Positions 6,485 through 13,021 of a DNA stretch of 13,391 nt are shown here, piece by piece. Made by a program: the position numbers and the translations under genes. The notes under the pieces are model-generated. The model saw only the letters and a list, made by a program, of their open reading frames with translations. It searched no databases and was not told where the DNA came from. This stretch comes from Mucilaginibacter sp. Lineage in GTDB: Bacteria; Bacteroidota; Bacteroidia; Sphingobacteriales; Sphingobacteriaceae. Numbering within the stretch: the first letter of the stretch is position 1; every line of letters begins with the position of its first letter. The DNA lies in assembly GCA_028288315.1 (NCBI GenBank), contig JAQBNY010000142.1, positions 1 through 13,391 on the forward strand, written 5' to 3'.

Positions 6485-6678
6485 AATCAAGTCTATATGA
6501 TAACTCAATAATAATCAATTGTGTTTCATAAAGTTGAATTTAAAACCAAAATGGGTAAAATTCCCCCCTAGTTTGTGAAGCTATTTCTACATACAAAGGT
6601 TATATATAATTTAAAAGTTTTTGGGCATAAATGAGGGCTTTTTTAAAACAAGGCACAACGTTTGAATTGATTTAGCGT

Positions 6679-6699
6679 CCCTTCCAAAAGGGTTTTTTT
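6679..6699 (+). terminator. Short intrinsic terminator
   Basis: CCCTT-CCAA-AAGGG is followed by seven T on the plus strand. The nearest plus-strand gene upstream ends at 6087, more than 590 bases away and beyond a convergent gene. Confidence 0.55.
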
Positions 6700-6715
6700 C
6701 ATAGGTAGATGTAGA

Positions 6716-6750
6716 GGCCAAAAGACTGCGAGAGTCTTTCGGCCTTTTTT
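6716..6750 (+). terminator. Intrinsic terminator
   Basis: A 12-bp stem (6716-6727 with 6733-6744, one A/C mismatch) with loop GCGAG, then six T. It is strong and oriented with the plus strand, 16 bases after the previous terminator. It would insulate the ferritin operon. Confidence 0.7.
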
Positions 6751-6886
6751 GTTTTATAGTTCCATTCTCCCTGTACTCCAAAAAGCTATACTAATTAGAA
6801 AGCAATTTAAAACTGGGGTTAAATTTTATCCGTACGTGTAATAAATAAACAAATCTATCCAAGCATCGACAGCTAAAATTAAATCT

Positions 6887-7573
6887 ATGAAAACAGAACT
6901 TAACAAAACAACAGGCGGAGCAAACATGGTCAGGCGATCTTTCCTGCGCTACGCCGGCACAGGGGCGGCAGCAGTTGCCATTTTAGGTGCAGCCTCATGT
7001 AAAAAAGATTATTCAAAAGGCAGTTCAAGTAATGACATTGGTATAGGAGATATGGGTGTACTGAATTTCGCCTACGCGCTTGAACAGTTAGAAGCCGCGT
7101 TTTATTTGCAAGTTGTTGCTACGCCATACAGTGGCATTACCACAACTGAAACGGCGTACCTTACAGACATTAAGGACCATGAGGTTTTACACCGCGATTT
7201 CTTTAAAACGGTATTAGGAACCAGTGCTATACAAACTTTAACGCCTGATTTTAGCAAGATCAACTTTAGTGATCGTGCAAGCGTATTAGGGGCGGCTAAA
7301 TTATTTGAAGATACAGGCGTAAGGGCTTATGATGGCGCCGGTTATCTTATAGAAAACGTTGATTATTTAGCTATAGCCGGTAAAATTGTTTCGGTTGAAG
7401 CAAGGCACGCCGCTTTAATATCAAATCTTTTAACACCCGGTAGCTTTGTGGCCAGTGACCAGGTTGATACCAATGGTTTAAACTACACAAACACCATTGC
7501 CGAGGTTCTTGCTGCTGCAAACGGTTTCCTTAAAACTAAAGTTACTGCATCTAATTTTAATTACTACGCTTAA
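6887..7573 (+). CDS. Ferritin-like (Ferritin_2) protein with Tat-type lipoprotein signal
   Basis: A 228-aa protein. The N-terminus is a twin-arginine signal (R16 R17 S F L R, then a hydrophobic stretch to GAASC) with a candidate lipobox Cys38, so export as a folded, lipid-anchored protein is likely. The mature part is a four-helix ferritin-like domain of the Ferritin_2 / dessication-related type. Candidate di-iron ligands are E66 (or E69) in LEQLEAAFY, E99-x-x-H102, E141 in FEDTGVRAY and E171-x-x-H174. The family's exact reaction is not established; metal-dependent redox or storage is the usual inference. M14 directly before VRRSFL is an alternative start. The next gene is a paralogue 11 nt downstream, so the two form an operon. 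The -3 lipobox residue is Ala, not Leu, so lipidation is uncertain. Confidence 0.87.
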   Translation: MKTELNKTTGGANMVRRSFLRYAGTGAAAVAILGAASCKKDYSKGSSSNDIGIGDMGVLNFAYALEQLEAAFYLQVVATPYSGITTTETAYLTDIKDHEVLHRDFFKTVLGTSAIQTLTPDFSKINFSDRASVLGAAKLFEDTGVRAYDGAGYLIENVDYLAIAGKIVSVEARHAALISNLLTPGSFVASDQVDTNGLNYTNTIAEVLAAANGFLKTKVTASNFNYYA

Positions 7574-7584
7574 TTACCATAGCC

Positions 7585-8424
7585 ATGAATTTATTTGAAA
7601 TAATAGACGAAATAGAAAAGGTTGATCCGGAGATACACGAGCGTTTAAACCCTCGTAGGGATGCCATTAAAAATATAACCAGCTTTGGTTCAAAAGTAGC
7701 CGTTGCTGCAATGCCATTTGCTTTAGGTGCTTTGTTTAAAAAAGCCTACGGACAAACCACAACAAGTGTTTTTGATGTATTAAACTTTGCTTTAACATTA
7801 GAGTATCTGGAGTCGGAGTTTTACAATGTGGGCACCGCTAAAGGTGTGGTACCCGCAGCTAACTCTGCATACATAGCCAATATTACCCGTGACGAAGCCA
7901 ACCATGTTACATTTTTAAAGAATGTAATCATCTCATCTGGCGGCATGCCGGTTAGCAAACCAGAAATAGATCTATCTGGCGGAAATGGATCAGGCACAGG
8001 CCCGTTCGCATCTGCATTTACTGATTATAACTTGTTTTTAACAGTGGCACAGGCTTTTGAAGATACAGGTGTGCGTGCTTATAAAGGGCAGGCTGGTTAT
8101 TTAAAAGGTAATAAAACGATTTTAACAGCTGCATTGTCAATACATGCTGTTGAAGCGCGCCATGCAGCGGCTATCCGCCAGTTACGTCATGATCGTGGTG
8201 CAACTGCAACCATGCCATGGATAGTTAGCACTGCATCATTGGGTAACGATACTACCGTTGCTGCGGTTAATGCCAACTACGCCGGTGAAGAAAATACTGT
8301 ACAAGGTGGTGTTGATTTAAAAGCTTTAGGAAGCATTGGAGCAGTTACTGCTGCGTTTGATGAGCCGTTAACTAAAGAACAAGTATTAGCATTACTATCA
8401 GGGTCGTTCCTTGTAAAACGTTAA
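7585..8424 (+). CDS. Ferritin-like (Ferritin_2) protein, second of a tandem pair
   Basis: A 279-aa paralogue of the preceding protein. It has a 20-residue acidic lead (MNLFEIIDEIEKVDPEIHER), then N-P-R24-R25-D-A-I-K followed by a hydrophobic segment ending KKAYGQ, which resembles a long Tat signal peptide without a lipobox Cys. Candidate di-iron ligands are E73/E76 (LEYLESEFY), E104-x-x-H107, E159 (FEDTGVRAYKG) and E190-x-x-H193. FEDTGVRAY and VEARHAA are shared exactly with the first protein. About 60 extra residues lie at the C-terminus. The two probably work together in the periplasm, one anchored and one soluble. It ends at the terminator 8456-8488. Confidence 0.87.
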   Translation: MNLFEIIDEIEKVDPEIHERLNPRRDAIKNITSFGSKVAVAAMPFALGALFKKAYGQTTTSVFDVLNFALTLEYLESEFYNVGTAKGVVPAANSAYIANITRDEANHVTFLKNVIISSGGMPVSKPEIDLSGGNGSGTGPFASAFTDYNLFLTVAQAFEDTGVRAYKGQAGYLKGNKTILTAALSIHAVEARHAAAIRQLRHDRGATATMPWIVSTASLGNDTTVAAVNANYAGEENTVQGGVDLKALGSIGAVTAAFDEPLTKEQVLALLSGSFLVKR

Positions 8425-8455
8425 TCAATTATTTATTATAATAAGCAATCATTAT

Positions 8456-8488
8456 AAAAAGAGGCCCTCATTAATGGGGCCTCTTTTT
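8456..8488. terminator. Bidirectional terminator between convergent genes
   Basis: A perfect 12-bp stem AAAAAGAGGCCC / GGGCCTCTTTTT (8456-8467 and 8477-8488) with a 9-nt loop. The A-tract and T-tract on either side let it serve both the ferritin operon (plus) and the Q-rich protein gene (minus). Confidence 0.9.
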
Positions 8489-8507
8489 ATATAAAATACT
8501 TAATTCC

Positions 8508-10055
8508 TTAAGGGCGAACCGGCCGCGGTGGGGGCTGCTGCTGTTGTTGTTGTTGCTGCTGTTGCTGCTCCTGGCGTTGCTGATCGGCCTGTTGCTGCCT
8601 TTGTTGCTGTTGAGCTTGCTGTTGTTGCTGGCGTTGCTGATCGGCTTGTTGTCTTTGTTGTTGCTGAGCCTGCTGTTGCCTTTGCTGGGCCAACTGCTGC
8701 CTTTGCTGCTCGCGTGCCTGTCTTTGTTGCTCAATAGCTTGCTGTTGCTGCGGGTTCTGTTGTTGCCTTTGTTGGTCCCTTGCCTGGCGTTGCTGGTCAC
8801 GTACTTGCTGTTGTTGCTGACGTTGCTGATCAGTCATTTGTTGTTGCTGCGGGTTCTGTTGTTGCCTTTGTTGGTCCCTTGCCTGACGTTGCTGGTCACG
8901 TACTTGCTGCTGTTGCTGGCGTTGCTGATCAGTCATTTGCTGTTGCTGCGGGTTCTGTTGTTGCTTTTGTTGATCTCTTGCCTGGCGTTGCTGATCACGT
9001 GCTTGCTGTTGTTGCTGGCGTTGGTTATTAATATCAGTAGGCACATTAACACGGTTGTTATTGTTTGGATTATTAAGATCAGGCTTGTTAGGGCGGTTGT
9101 TTTGTGCCGGGTTAGCTACCGCAGTACGGTTGTTAACACGCACATACCTGCTATCCGGAGTGTTTGATCTTACTTCATTAGCCAATTTCGATGCATTATC
9201 TCTGTTATATACCGGGCCACGGTTGTTAATGCCACCTATACGCTGGTTAGGGTTTTGCTGCCTATATGCTGCGCCATCAATAACCCTTGCAGGGCGGGCG
9301 TTGCCAGTTTGCCTTACACCCGGCCGGTAAATATTTACTGTATTGTTGCTAACTGTATTTGCCCCGGGGCGGTTAATATTATTGACGTTATACACCCGGA
9401 TGGGCCTTTGAGTATAACGCTGTATATCTTCACGACGCGGGCCTGCAATATAAGTACGGTTATTATAAACAGATGTATTGCGTATAACAGTTGTACCACG
9501 ATAGATGTTTCTTACCCTTGTAGCAGGTACACAATAGTTATAAATATTAGGCTGATTAATATAGGCATATGGTGCAAATGCCCAATAAGTATCAGGTATA
9601 TAATAATTACTGCCAAATGAAGCTTCTATACTTATCCGTGGTTCAAGCGGAGCCCATCCATAATAGCCGTTGCCGTTTCTCCAGCTTACCCATGCAGGCG
9701 CCCAGTCATTGCCGGGTATCCATTCCCATCCGTAGTAATCGTCATAATGCCATCTGCCGTAGTGGAAGGTTGCCCATCCCCATGGGTAGTCTGATACCCA
9801 AGTATTTCCATATTCTGTTAAAACCCAATGGCCGTTGGTAACGTATGGCCTAAAATCGCCATTAACATCGGGTACCCAAACATCGCCATAATTTGGGTCA
9901 CTTACCCAGGCGCCGTATGGTGATAACTGATCGTAAAACTCCTGGTCAGATATATATTGGCCGTTGCCGCCTTGTGCTGTGCTTTTATGTGGGGCAGCCA
10001 ATATCAGCACGAATGCTAATAAGATGATGCCCCCAAGTTTATTTATATTTTTCAT
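8508..10055 (-). CDS. Secreted WG-rich (DUF6600/YXWGXW-like) protein with Q-rich repeat tail
   Basis: A 515-aa protein. Residues 1-28 are a Sec signal peptide (MKNINKLGGI, hydrophobic core, then KSTAQ). Residues about 38-150 carry the tryptophan/glycine-rich motif series seen in DUF6600-type proteins: LSPYGAWVSDPNYGDVWVP, GHWVLTEYGNTWVSDYPWGW, FHYGRWHYDDYYGWEWIPG and WAPAWVSWRNGNGYYGWAPL. A basic Asn/Arg-rich linker follows. From about residue 345 to the end the chain is almost only Q, R, A, D and N, ending PPPRPVRP. Part of this tail is a 33-residue tandem repeat. An extracellular or periplasmic structural or envelope-associated role is inferred; no enzymatic residues are visible. Long open frames on the opposite strand (Leu/Val/Ala-rich) are artefacts of the CAG/CAA repeats. 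Confidence 0.85.
   Translation of the reverse strand: MKNINKLGGIILLAFVLILAAPHKSTAQGGNGQYISDQEFYDQLSPYGAWVSDPNYGDVWVPDVNGDFRPYVTNGHWVLTEYGNTWVSDYPWGWATFHYGRWHYDDYYGWEWIPGNDWAPAWVSWRNGNGYYGWAPLEPRISIEASFGSNYYIPDTYWAFAPYAYINQPNIYNYCVPATRVRNIYRGTTVIRNTSVYNNRTYIAGPRREDIQRYTQRPIRVYNVNNINRPGANTVSNNTVNIYRPGVRQTGNARPARVIDGAAYRQQNPNQRIGGINNRGPVYNRDNASKLANEVRSNTPDSRYVRVNNRTAVANPAQNNRPNKPDLNNPNNNNRVNVPTDINNQRQQQQQARDQQRQARDQQKQQQNPQQQQMTDQQRQQQQQVRDQQRQARDQQRQQQNPQQQQMTDQQRQQQQQVRDQQRQARDQQRQQQNPQQQQAIEQQRQAREQQRQQLAQQRQQQAQQQQRQQADQQRQQQQQAQQQQRQQQADQQRQEQQQQQQQQQQQPPPRPVRP
8731..9024 (-). repeat. 99-bp tandem repeat, about three copies
   Basis: Units start at 8731, 8830 and 8929 and are nearly identical for 99 bp each, except that the first has CAATAGCTTG where the others have CAGTCATTTG. 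Each encodes 33 residues with the signature ARDQQRQ..QNPQQQQMTDQQ. The period is a multiple of three, so copy-number change keeps the frame. Shorter CTG/TTG triplet runs continue on the left to about 8530. Confidence 0.85.
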
Positions 10056-10144
10056 GGGTGGTGTTATAAAAGGTTATGATCTATAGACTCTATTAAAGCC
10101 AAAACGTTTAAACAATTAATTATTTTGAGCCTTGTAATTATACA

Positions 10145-10160
10145 ACAATAACGTTATTGT
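10145..10160. promoter_or_regulatory. 16-bp palindrome between divergent genes
   Basis: ACAATAACGTTATTGT is a perfect palindrome in the 177-bp space between the divergently transcribed Q-rich protein and oxygenase genes. It lies 90 bp from one ATG and 73 bp from the other, so it could be a shared operator. No cognate regulator is identified. Confidence 0.4.
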
Positions 10161-10203
10161 ATATATTTTTATTCACGGCTACTGAATCTACCTGTTTTTT
10201 AAA

Positions 10204-10211
10204 TAATTTTG
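10204..10211 (+). promoter_or_regulatory. -7 box candidate of the oxygenase gene
   Basis: TAATTTTG matches TAnnTTTG and lies 22 bp before the ATG at 10233. A clear -33 TTG at the usual spacing is missing, so only the -7 element is proposed. Confidence 0.4.
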
Positions 10212-10232
10212 ACTGTATTTTAAACCACAATT

Positions 10233-11195
10233 ATGAGCACTGTAAATATTCCGCGCCTTGATTTAAACACATATATAAATGGCTCTGCCGAAGAACGTAA
10301 AGCTTTCTCTGACAGTATTGGTAAAGCTTTTAATGAAACAGGCTTTGTAACCATAACCAATCATGGCTTAAGTAAAGAATTAATAGACAACCTTTATACG
10401 CAGGTTAAAGCACTTTTTGCTTTGCCTGAAGAGGTGAAAAACAAATACGAAATACCTGATCTGGCAGGTCAGCGGGGTTATACCGGTAAAAATAAGGAAA
10501 CTGCCAAAGGCTTTAAAGTGCCCGATTTAAAAGAGTTTTGGCAAATTGGTCAAACCGTTACCGGCGATGTACCTGAAGAAGCCGATTACCCGGATAATAT
10601 TGTTGTTGCAGAATTGCCTGAATTTAACACCACAACGCTTGAGGTTTATAAAAAGCTGGAAAGTGCAGGCAAATACTTGTTGCGCGCCATAGCAGTATAC
10701 CTTGGTTTAAACGAGAATTATTTTGATGATAAGGTAGAAAACGGTAATTCGATACTGCGTACACTACATTATTTCCCCATAACCGATCCTGATGCTTTAC
10801 CTCATGATGCGGTACGTGCCGGTGCGCATGAGGATATTAACCTCATCACCCTGCTGATTGGCGCCAGTGCTGATGGACTTGAACTGTTAACCCGTGAAAA
10901 TAAATGGTTCCCGGTTAAGGCTTTTGGTGAGGACTTGGTAGTTAACGTTGGCGATATGCTGCAGCGTTTAACTAATAACAAACTCAAATCAACCACACAC
11001 AGGGTAGTGAACCCACCTCGCGAGGAGATGAAGAATTCCCGTTTTTCGGTACCATTCTTCCTGCATCCAAAATCAAACATGGATTTGACCAGCCTGCCAT
11101 CAACAATTGATGCAGAGCACCCTAAACTTTATACAGATATTACCGCCGGCGAGTACCTGGATGAGCGCTTAAGGGAAATAGGATTAAAGAAGTAA
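10233..11195 (+). CDS. Isopenicillin-N-synthase-like 2-oxoglutarate/Fe(II) dioxygenase
   Basis: A 320-aa protein of usual family length. The N-terminal DIOX_N domain contains GKAFNETGFVTITNHGLS and LFALPEEVKNKYE. The C-terminal jelly-roll holds the facial triad H199-x-D201 (AHEDINLITLL) and H256 (STTHRVV), and R270-x-S272 (SRFSVPFF), which binds the 2-oxoglutarate carboxylate. GDMLQRLTNNKLKSTTHRV is typical of the plant-like/IPNS-like subfamily. All metal and cosubstrate residues are present, so it should be active. The substrate cannot be told from sequence. It is monocistronic: a strong terminator follows 15 bases after the stop, and the upstream neighbour is divergent. No beta-lactam biosynthesis genes are nearby, so actual penicillin synthesis is not implied. 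Confidence 0.9.
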   Translation: MSTVNIPRLDLNTYINGSAEERKAFSDSIGKAFNETGFVTITNHGLSKELIDNLYTQVKALFALPEEVKNKYEIPDLAGQRGYTGKNKETAKGFKVPDLKEFWQIGQTVTGDVPEEADYPDNIVVAELPEFNTTTLEVYKKLESAGKYLLRAIAVYLGLNENYFDDKVENGNSILRTLHYFPITDPDALPHDAVRAGAHEDINLITLLIGASADGLELLTRENKWFPVKAFGEDLVVNVGDMLQRLTNNKLKSTTHRVVNPPREEMKNSRFSVPFFLHPKSNMDLTSLPSTIDAEHPKLYTDITAGEYLDERLREIGLKK

Positions 11196-11210
11196 TTTTA
11201 TAAAATTAAC

Positions 11211-11245
11211 GAAGAAGGCCAGCTTTAAGCTGGCCTTCTTCGTTT
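11211..11245 (+). terminator. Intrinsic terminator of the oxygenase gene
   Basis: Perfect 14-bp stem GAAGAAGGCCAGCT (11211-11224) with its complement at 11228-11241, a 3-nt loop, then GTTT. It begins 15 bp after the stop codon. Confidence 0.85.
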
Positions 11246-11288
11246 CCTGCCGCGTCATTAACAGGCACGACGCAATCCCCTACAAGCA

Positions 11289-11418
11289 TGTCATTTCGAA
11301 TGAGCCGATTAGGGTTGTGTTGTGGGGCGAAGAGAAATCTTCTAAGCCATACAAAGTCTTTAAGCAGAGTCTATTACCTGCTTCTTGTAGAAGATTTCGT
11401 TCCTCGGTCGAAATGACA
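11289..11418. repeat. MITE/REP-like intergenic element with inverted ends
   Basis: TGTCATTTCGA (11289-11299) is inverted as TCGAAATGACA (11408-11418), and inside it GAAATCTTCT (11334-11343) pairs with AGAAGATTTC (11389-11398). The ends and the GAAATCTTCT box are the form in which short dispersed inverted elements occur between genes in many Bacteroidota genomes; that comparison is from memory. It has no ORF and lies in the 240-bp gap between a terminator and a convergent gene, the usual niche. Confidence 0.65.
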
Positions 11419-11449
11419 GTTAAGGGTATATAGAGGGAACTTGTCCTCT

Positions 11450-11478
11450 AATGGTTCGACGACAAGCTCACCATGACA
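11450..11478. repeat. Half of a second dispersed intergenic repeat
   Basis: ATGGTTCGACGACAAGCTCA followed by CCATGACA resembles one arm of the common Bacteroidota intergenic repeat whose other arm reads TGTCATGGTGAGCTTGTCG. Only this arm is present here, just beside the first element. Confidence 0.4.
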
Positions 11479-11484
11479 ATTCTC

Positions 11485-12888
11485 CTACTCCAACACCACC
11501 TTTTGATGCTGATACGGTATCTCAATATTAGCAAACCCTTTTTCTTTTAGTGTTTTGGCAAAGTGTTGTTGCACTTCGTATTCGCCATGTACCAAAAAAA
11601 GCTTTTTAACCAGCTTAGGGTCCTGACAGGAAATAAAATGCAGCAAATCTTCATAATCTCCGTGGGCGCTCATGCTCTTAATAGACTGCACATCGGCATT
11701 TACCATGTATGGATCGCCGAAAATATACACCTCTTTTTCGCCGCGCGCCAGCCTGCCGCCTAATGAATTTGGTTCGGCGTAGCCAACCATTAATATGGTG
11801 TTCTTTTGATTGTTGATGTTATTTTTAATGTGATGCTTTACGCGGCCTGCCTCGGCCATGCCCGATGAAGAAATAATAACACAAGGCCTCACATCATCAT
11901 TTAAAGCTATTGATTCTATGGTTGATTGGATGAACTTTAATCCCTTAAACGCAAACGGATCGGCATCTACCTTCATCACTTCTTTAACATCCCTGTTATA
12001 TACTTCGGAGTGATCTTTTAAAATTTGCGTAGCTTTTTCAGATAGCGGACTATCTACATAGTAAGGAACATCAGGCAACACGCCTCTTAACTCCAAGGCG
12101 TTTAAGGCATATAGTAGTTCCTGTGTACGGCCAACGCTGAATGCCGGAATAATTACCTTACCTTTTTTAATCTCGCAAGTGTGTTTTATAACTTCTAATA
12201 AGGCATCCTCAATTGGGCCAATATCTTTATGTAAGGAGTCGCCGTAGGTAGATTCCAGCAAAATATAATCAGCCTGCGGGAATGTCTGCGGGTTTTTAAG
12301 CAGCAGGTCGCCGTAACGGCCAACATCTCCGCTAAAGGTAATTTGCGTTTCTTTACCATCTTCCAAAACAGTTATATGTACTGCTGCACTGCCCAAAACA
12401 TGGCCTGCATCAGTAAACTGGAATTTTATTCGGGGGGTAATGGCATATTCTTCATGGTAATCAACAATCTTAAACTGCCCCAATGCAGCAATGGCATCGT
12501 CTTCGGTATATAAAGCTTCTAACAAATGCTGGCCTTTTCTGGCCCTGTGCTTGTTGGAATATTCAATATCCTGCATCTGTATCTTAGCCGAATCCATTAG
12601 CAGGATCTTAGCCAGATCCATAGTAGGGGCGGTGCAAAATATTTGTCCTTTAAAACCCTCTTTAACAAGTCGTGGAATTAAGCCGCAATGATCAATGTGA
12701 GCATGCGAGAGTATCATGTAATCTAACTTTGTAGGGTTAAAGCCAAAGTGCCCGTTCAAATCTTCAGTTTGTTCGCCCAGTCCCTGGAACATTCCGCAAT
12801 CTAATAGTACGCTTGTTCCGTCCTGCAAGCGGAGCAGGTGTTTGCTGCCGGTAACATTACGGGCCGCTCCATGAAAGGTTATATCCAT
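11485..12888 (-). CDS. Beta-CASP metallo-beta-lactamase-fold RNase (RNA exonuclease-like)
   Basis: A 467-aa protein of full family length. The MBL part has D30-C-G, the zinc motif S-H62-x-H64-x-D66-H67 and a third ligand His in DAGHVLGSAA. The beta-CASP insertion has SGDVGRYGDLLL, the Ser/Gly-rich SVGRTQELLYAL, SSSGMAEAGRVKHH and GYAEPNSLGGR. The C-terminal RMMBL motif has MSAHGDYEDLL and LVHGEYEVQQ. This is the CPSF73-like / YsaC-like class, which cleaves RNA endo- or exonucleolytically with two zinc ions. All ligands appear intact. It is transcribed divergently from the BlaI-type gene, 133 bp apart. No consensus -7 box is obvious in its AT-rich upstream region. Confidence 0.9.
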   Translation of the reverse strand: MDITFHGAARNVTGSKHLLRLQDGTSVLLDCGMFQGLGEQTEDLNGHFGFNPTKLDYMILSHAHIDHCGLIPRLVKEGFKGQIFCTAPTMDLAKILLMDSAKIQMQDIEYSNKHRARKGQHLLEALYTEDDAIAALGQFKIVDYHEEYAITPRIKFQFTDAGHVLGSAAVHITVLEDGKETQITFSGDVGRYGDLLLKNPQTFPQADYILLESTYGDSLHKDIGPIEDALLEVIKHTCEIKKGKVIIPAFSVGRTQELLYALNALELRGVLPDVPYYVDSPLSEKATQILKDHSEVYNRDVKEVMKVDADPFAFKGLKFIQSTIESIALNDDVRPCVIISSSGMAEAGRVKHHIKNNINNQKNTILMVGYAEPNSLGGRLARGEKEVYIFGDPYMVNADVQSIKSMSAHGDYEDLLHFISCQDPKLVKKLFLVHGEYEVQQHFAKTLKEKGFANIEIPYQHQKVVLE

Positions 12889-12946
12889 TTATTAGTTTAG
12901 TTGTGTTGGAAAACCAAATAGACAAAATAAAGTTTAATATAAAATA

Positions 12947-12962
12947 AACTAAACATTTAGTT
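12947..12962. promoter_or_regulatory. Dyad AACTAAA-CA-TTTAGTT, candidate BlaI-type operator
   Basis: Seven-base arms separated by CA lie in the middle of the divergent intergenic space (12889-13021). A related half-site, TTTAGTT, recurs at 12896-12902. BlaI/MecI-family repressors bind short dyads near their own promoter, so self-regulation, perhaps also of the RNase gene, is plausible. The family assignment is solid; the binding is inference. Confidence 0.4.
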
Positions 12963-13021
12963 GTTATATTGGTATATATAATTTAACTTAGATTGTAATT
13001 TAAAATTAATTCATTCCCCCC

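Larger units (their letters stand above)
6485..6886. other. Intergenic region with two terminators
   Basis: These 400 bases hold the upstream region of the minus-strand gene at 6484, two plus-strand terminators (6679-6699 and 6716-6750, listed separately) and about 135 bases of leader before the ferritin operon. No consensus TAnnTTTG box is evident before 6887. Confidence 0.5.

Noticed and set aside
6642..6701. 19-codon minus-strand ORF MKKTLLEGTLNQFKRCALF
   Set aside because: It overlaps a terminator hairpin and has no supporting context.
8731..9024. Three regular repeats considered as a CRISPR array
   Set aside because: The units are contiguous, in coding frame, and have no spacers.
8528..9330. 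Long open frames on the plus strand, rich in Leu or Val/Ala, across the Q-rich region
   Set aside because: They are the antisense of CAG/CAA repeats of the minus-strand gene, which has a signal peptide and a recognisable domain. Simple triplet repeats leave all frames open.
10233..11195. Beta-lactam biosynthesis cluster suggested by the isopenicillin-N-synthase-like gene
   Set aside because: The family is broad and no ACV synthetase or acyltransferase is nearby. The BlaI-type gene at the right edge is unrelated evidence.
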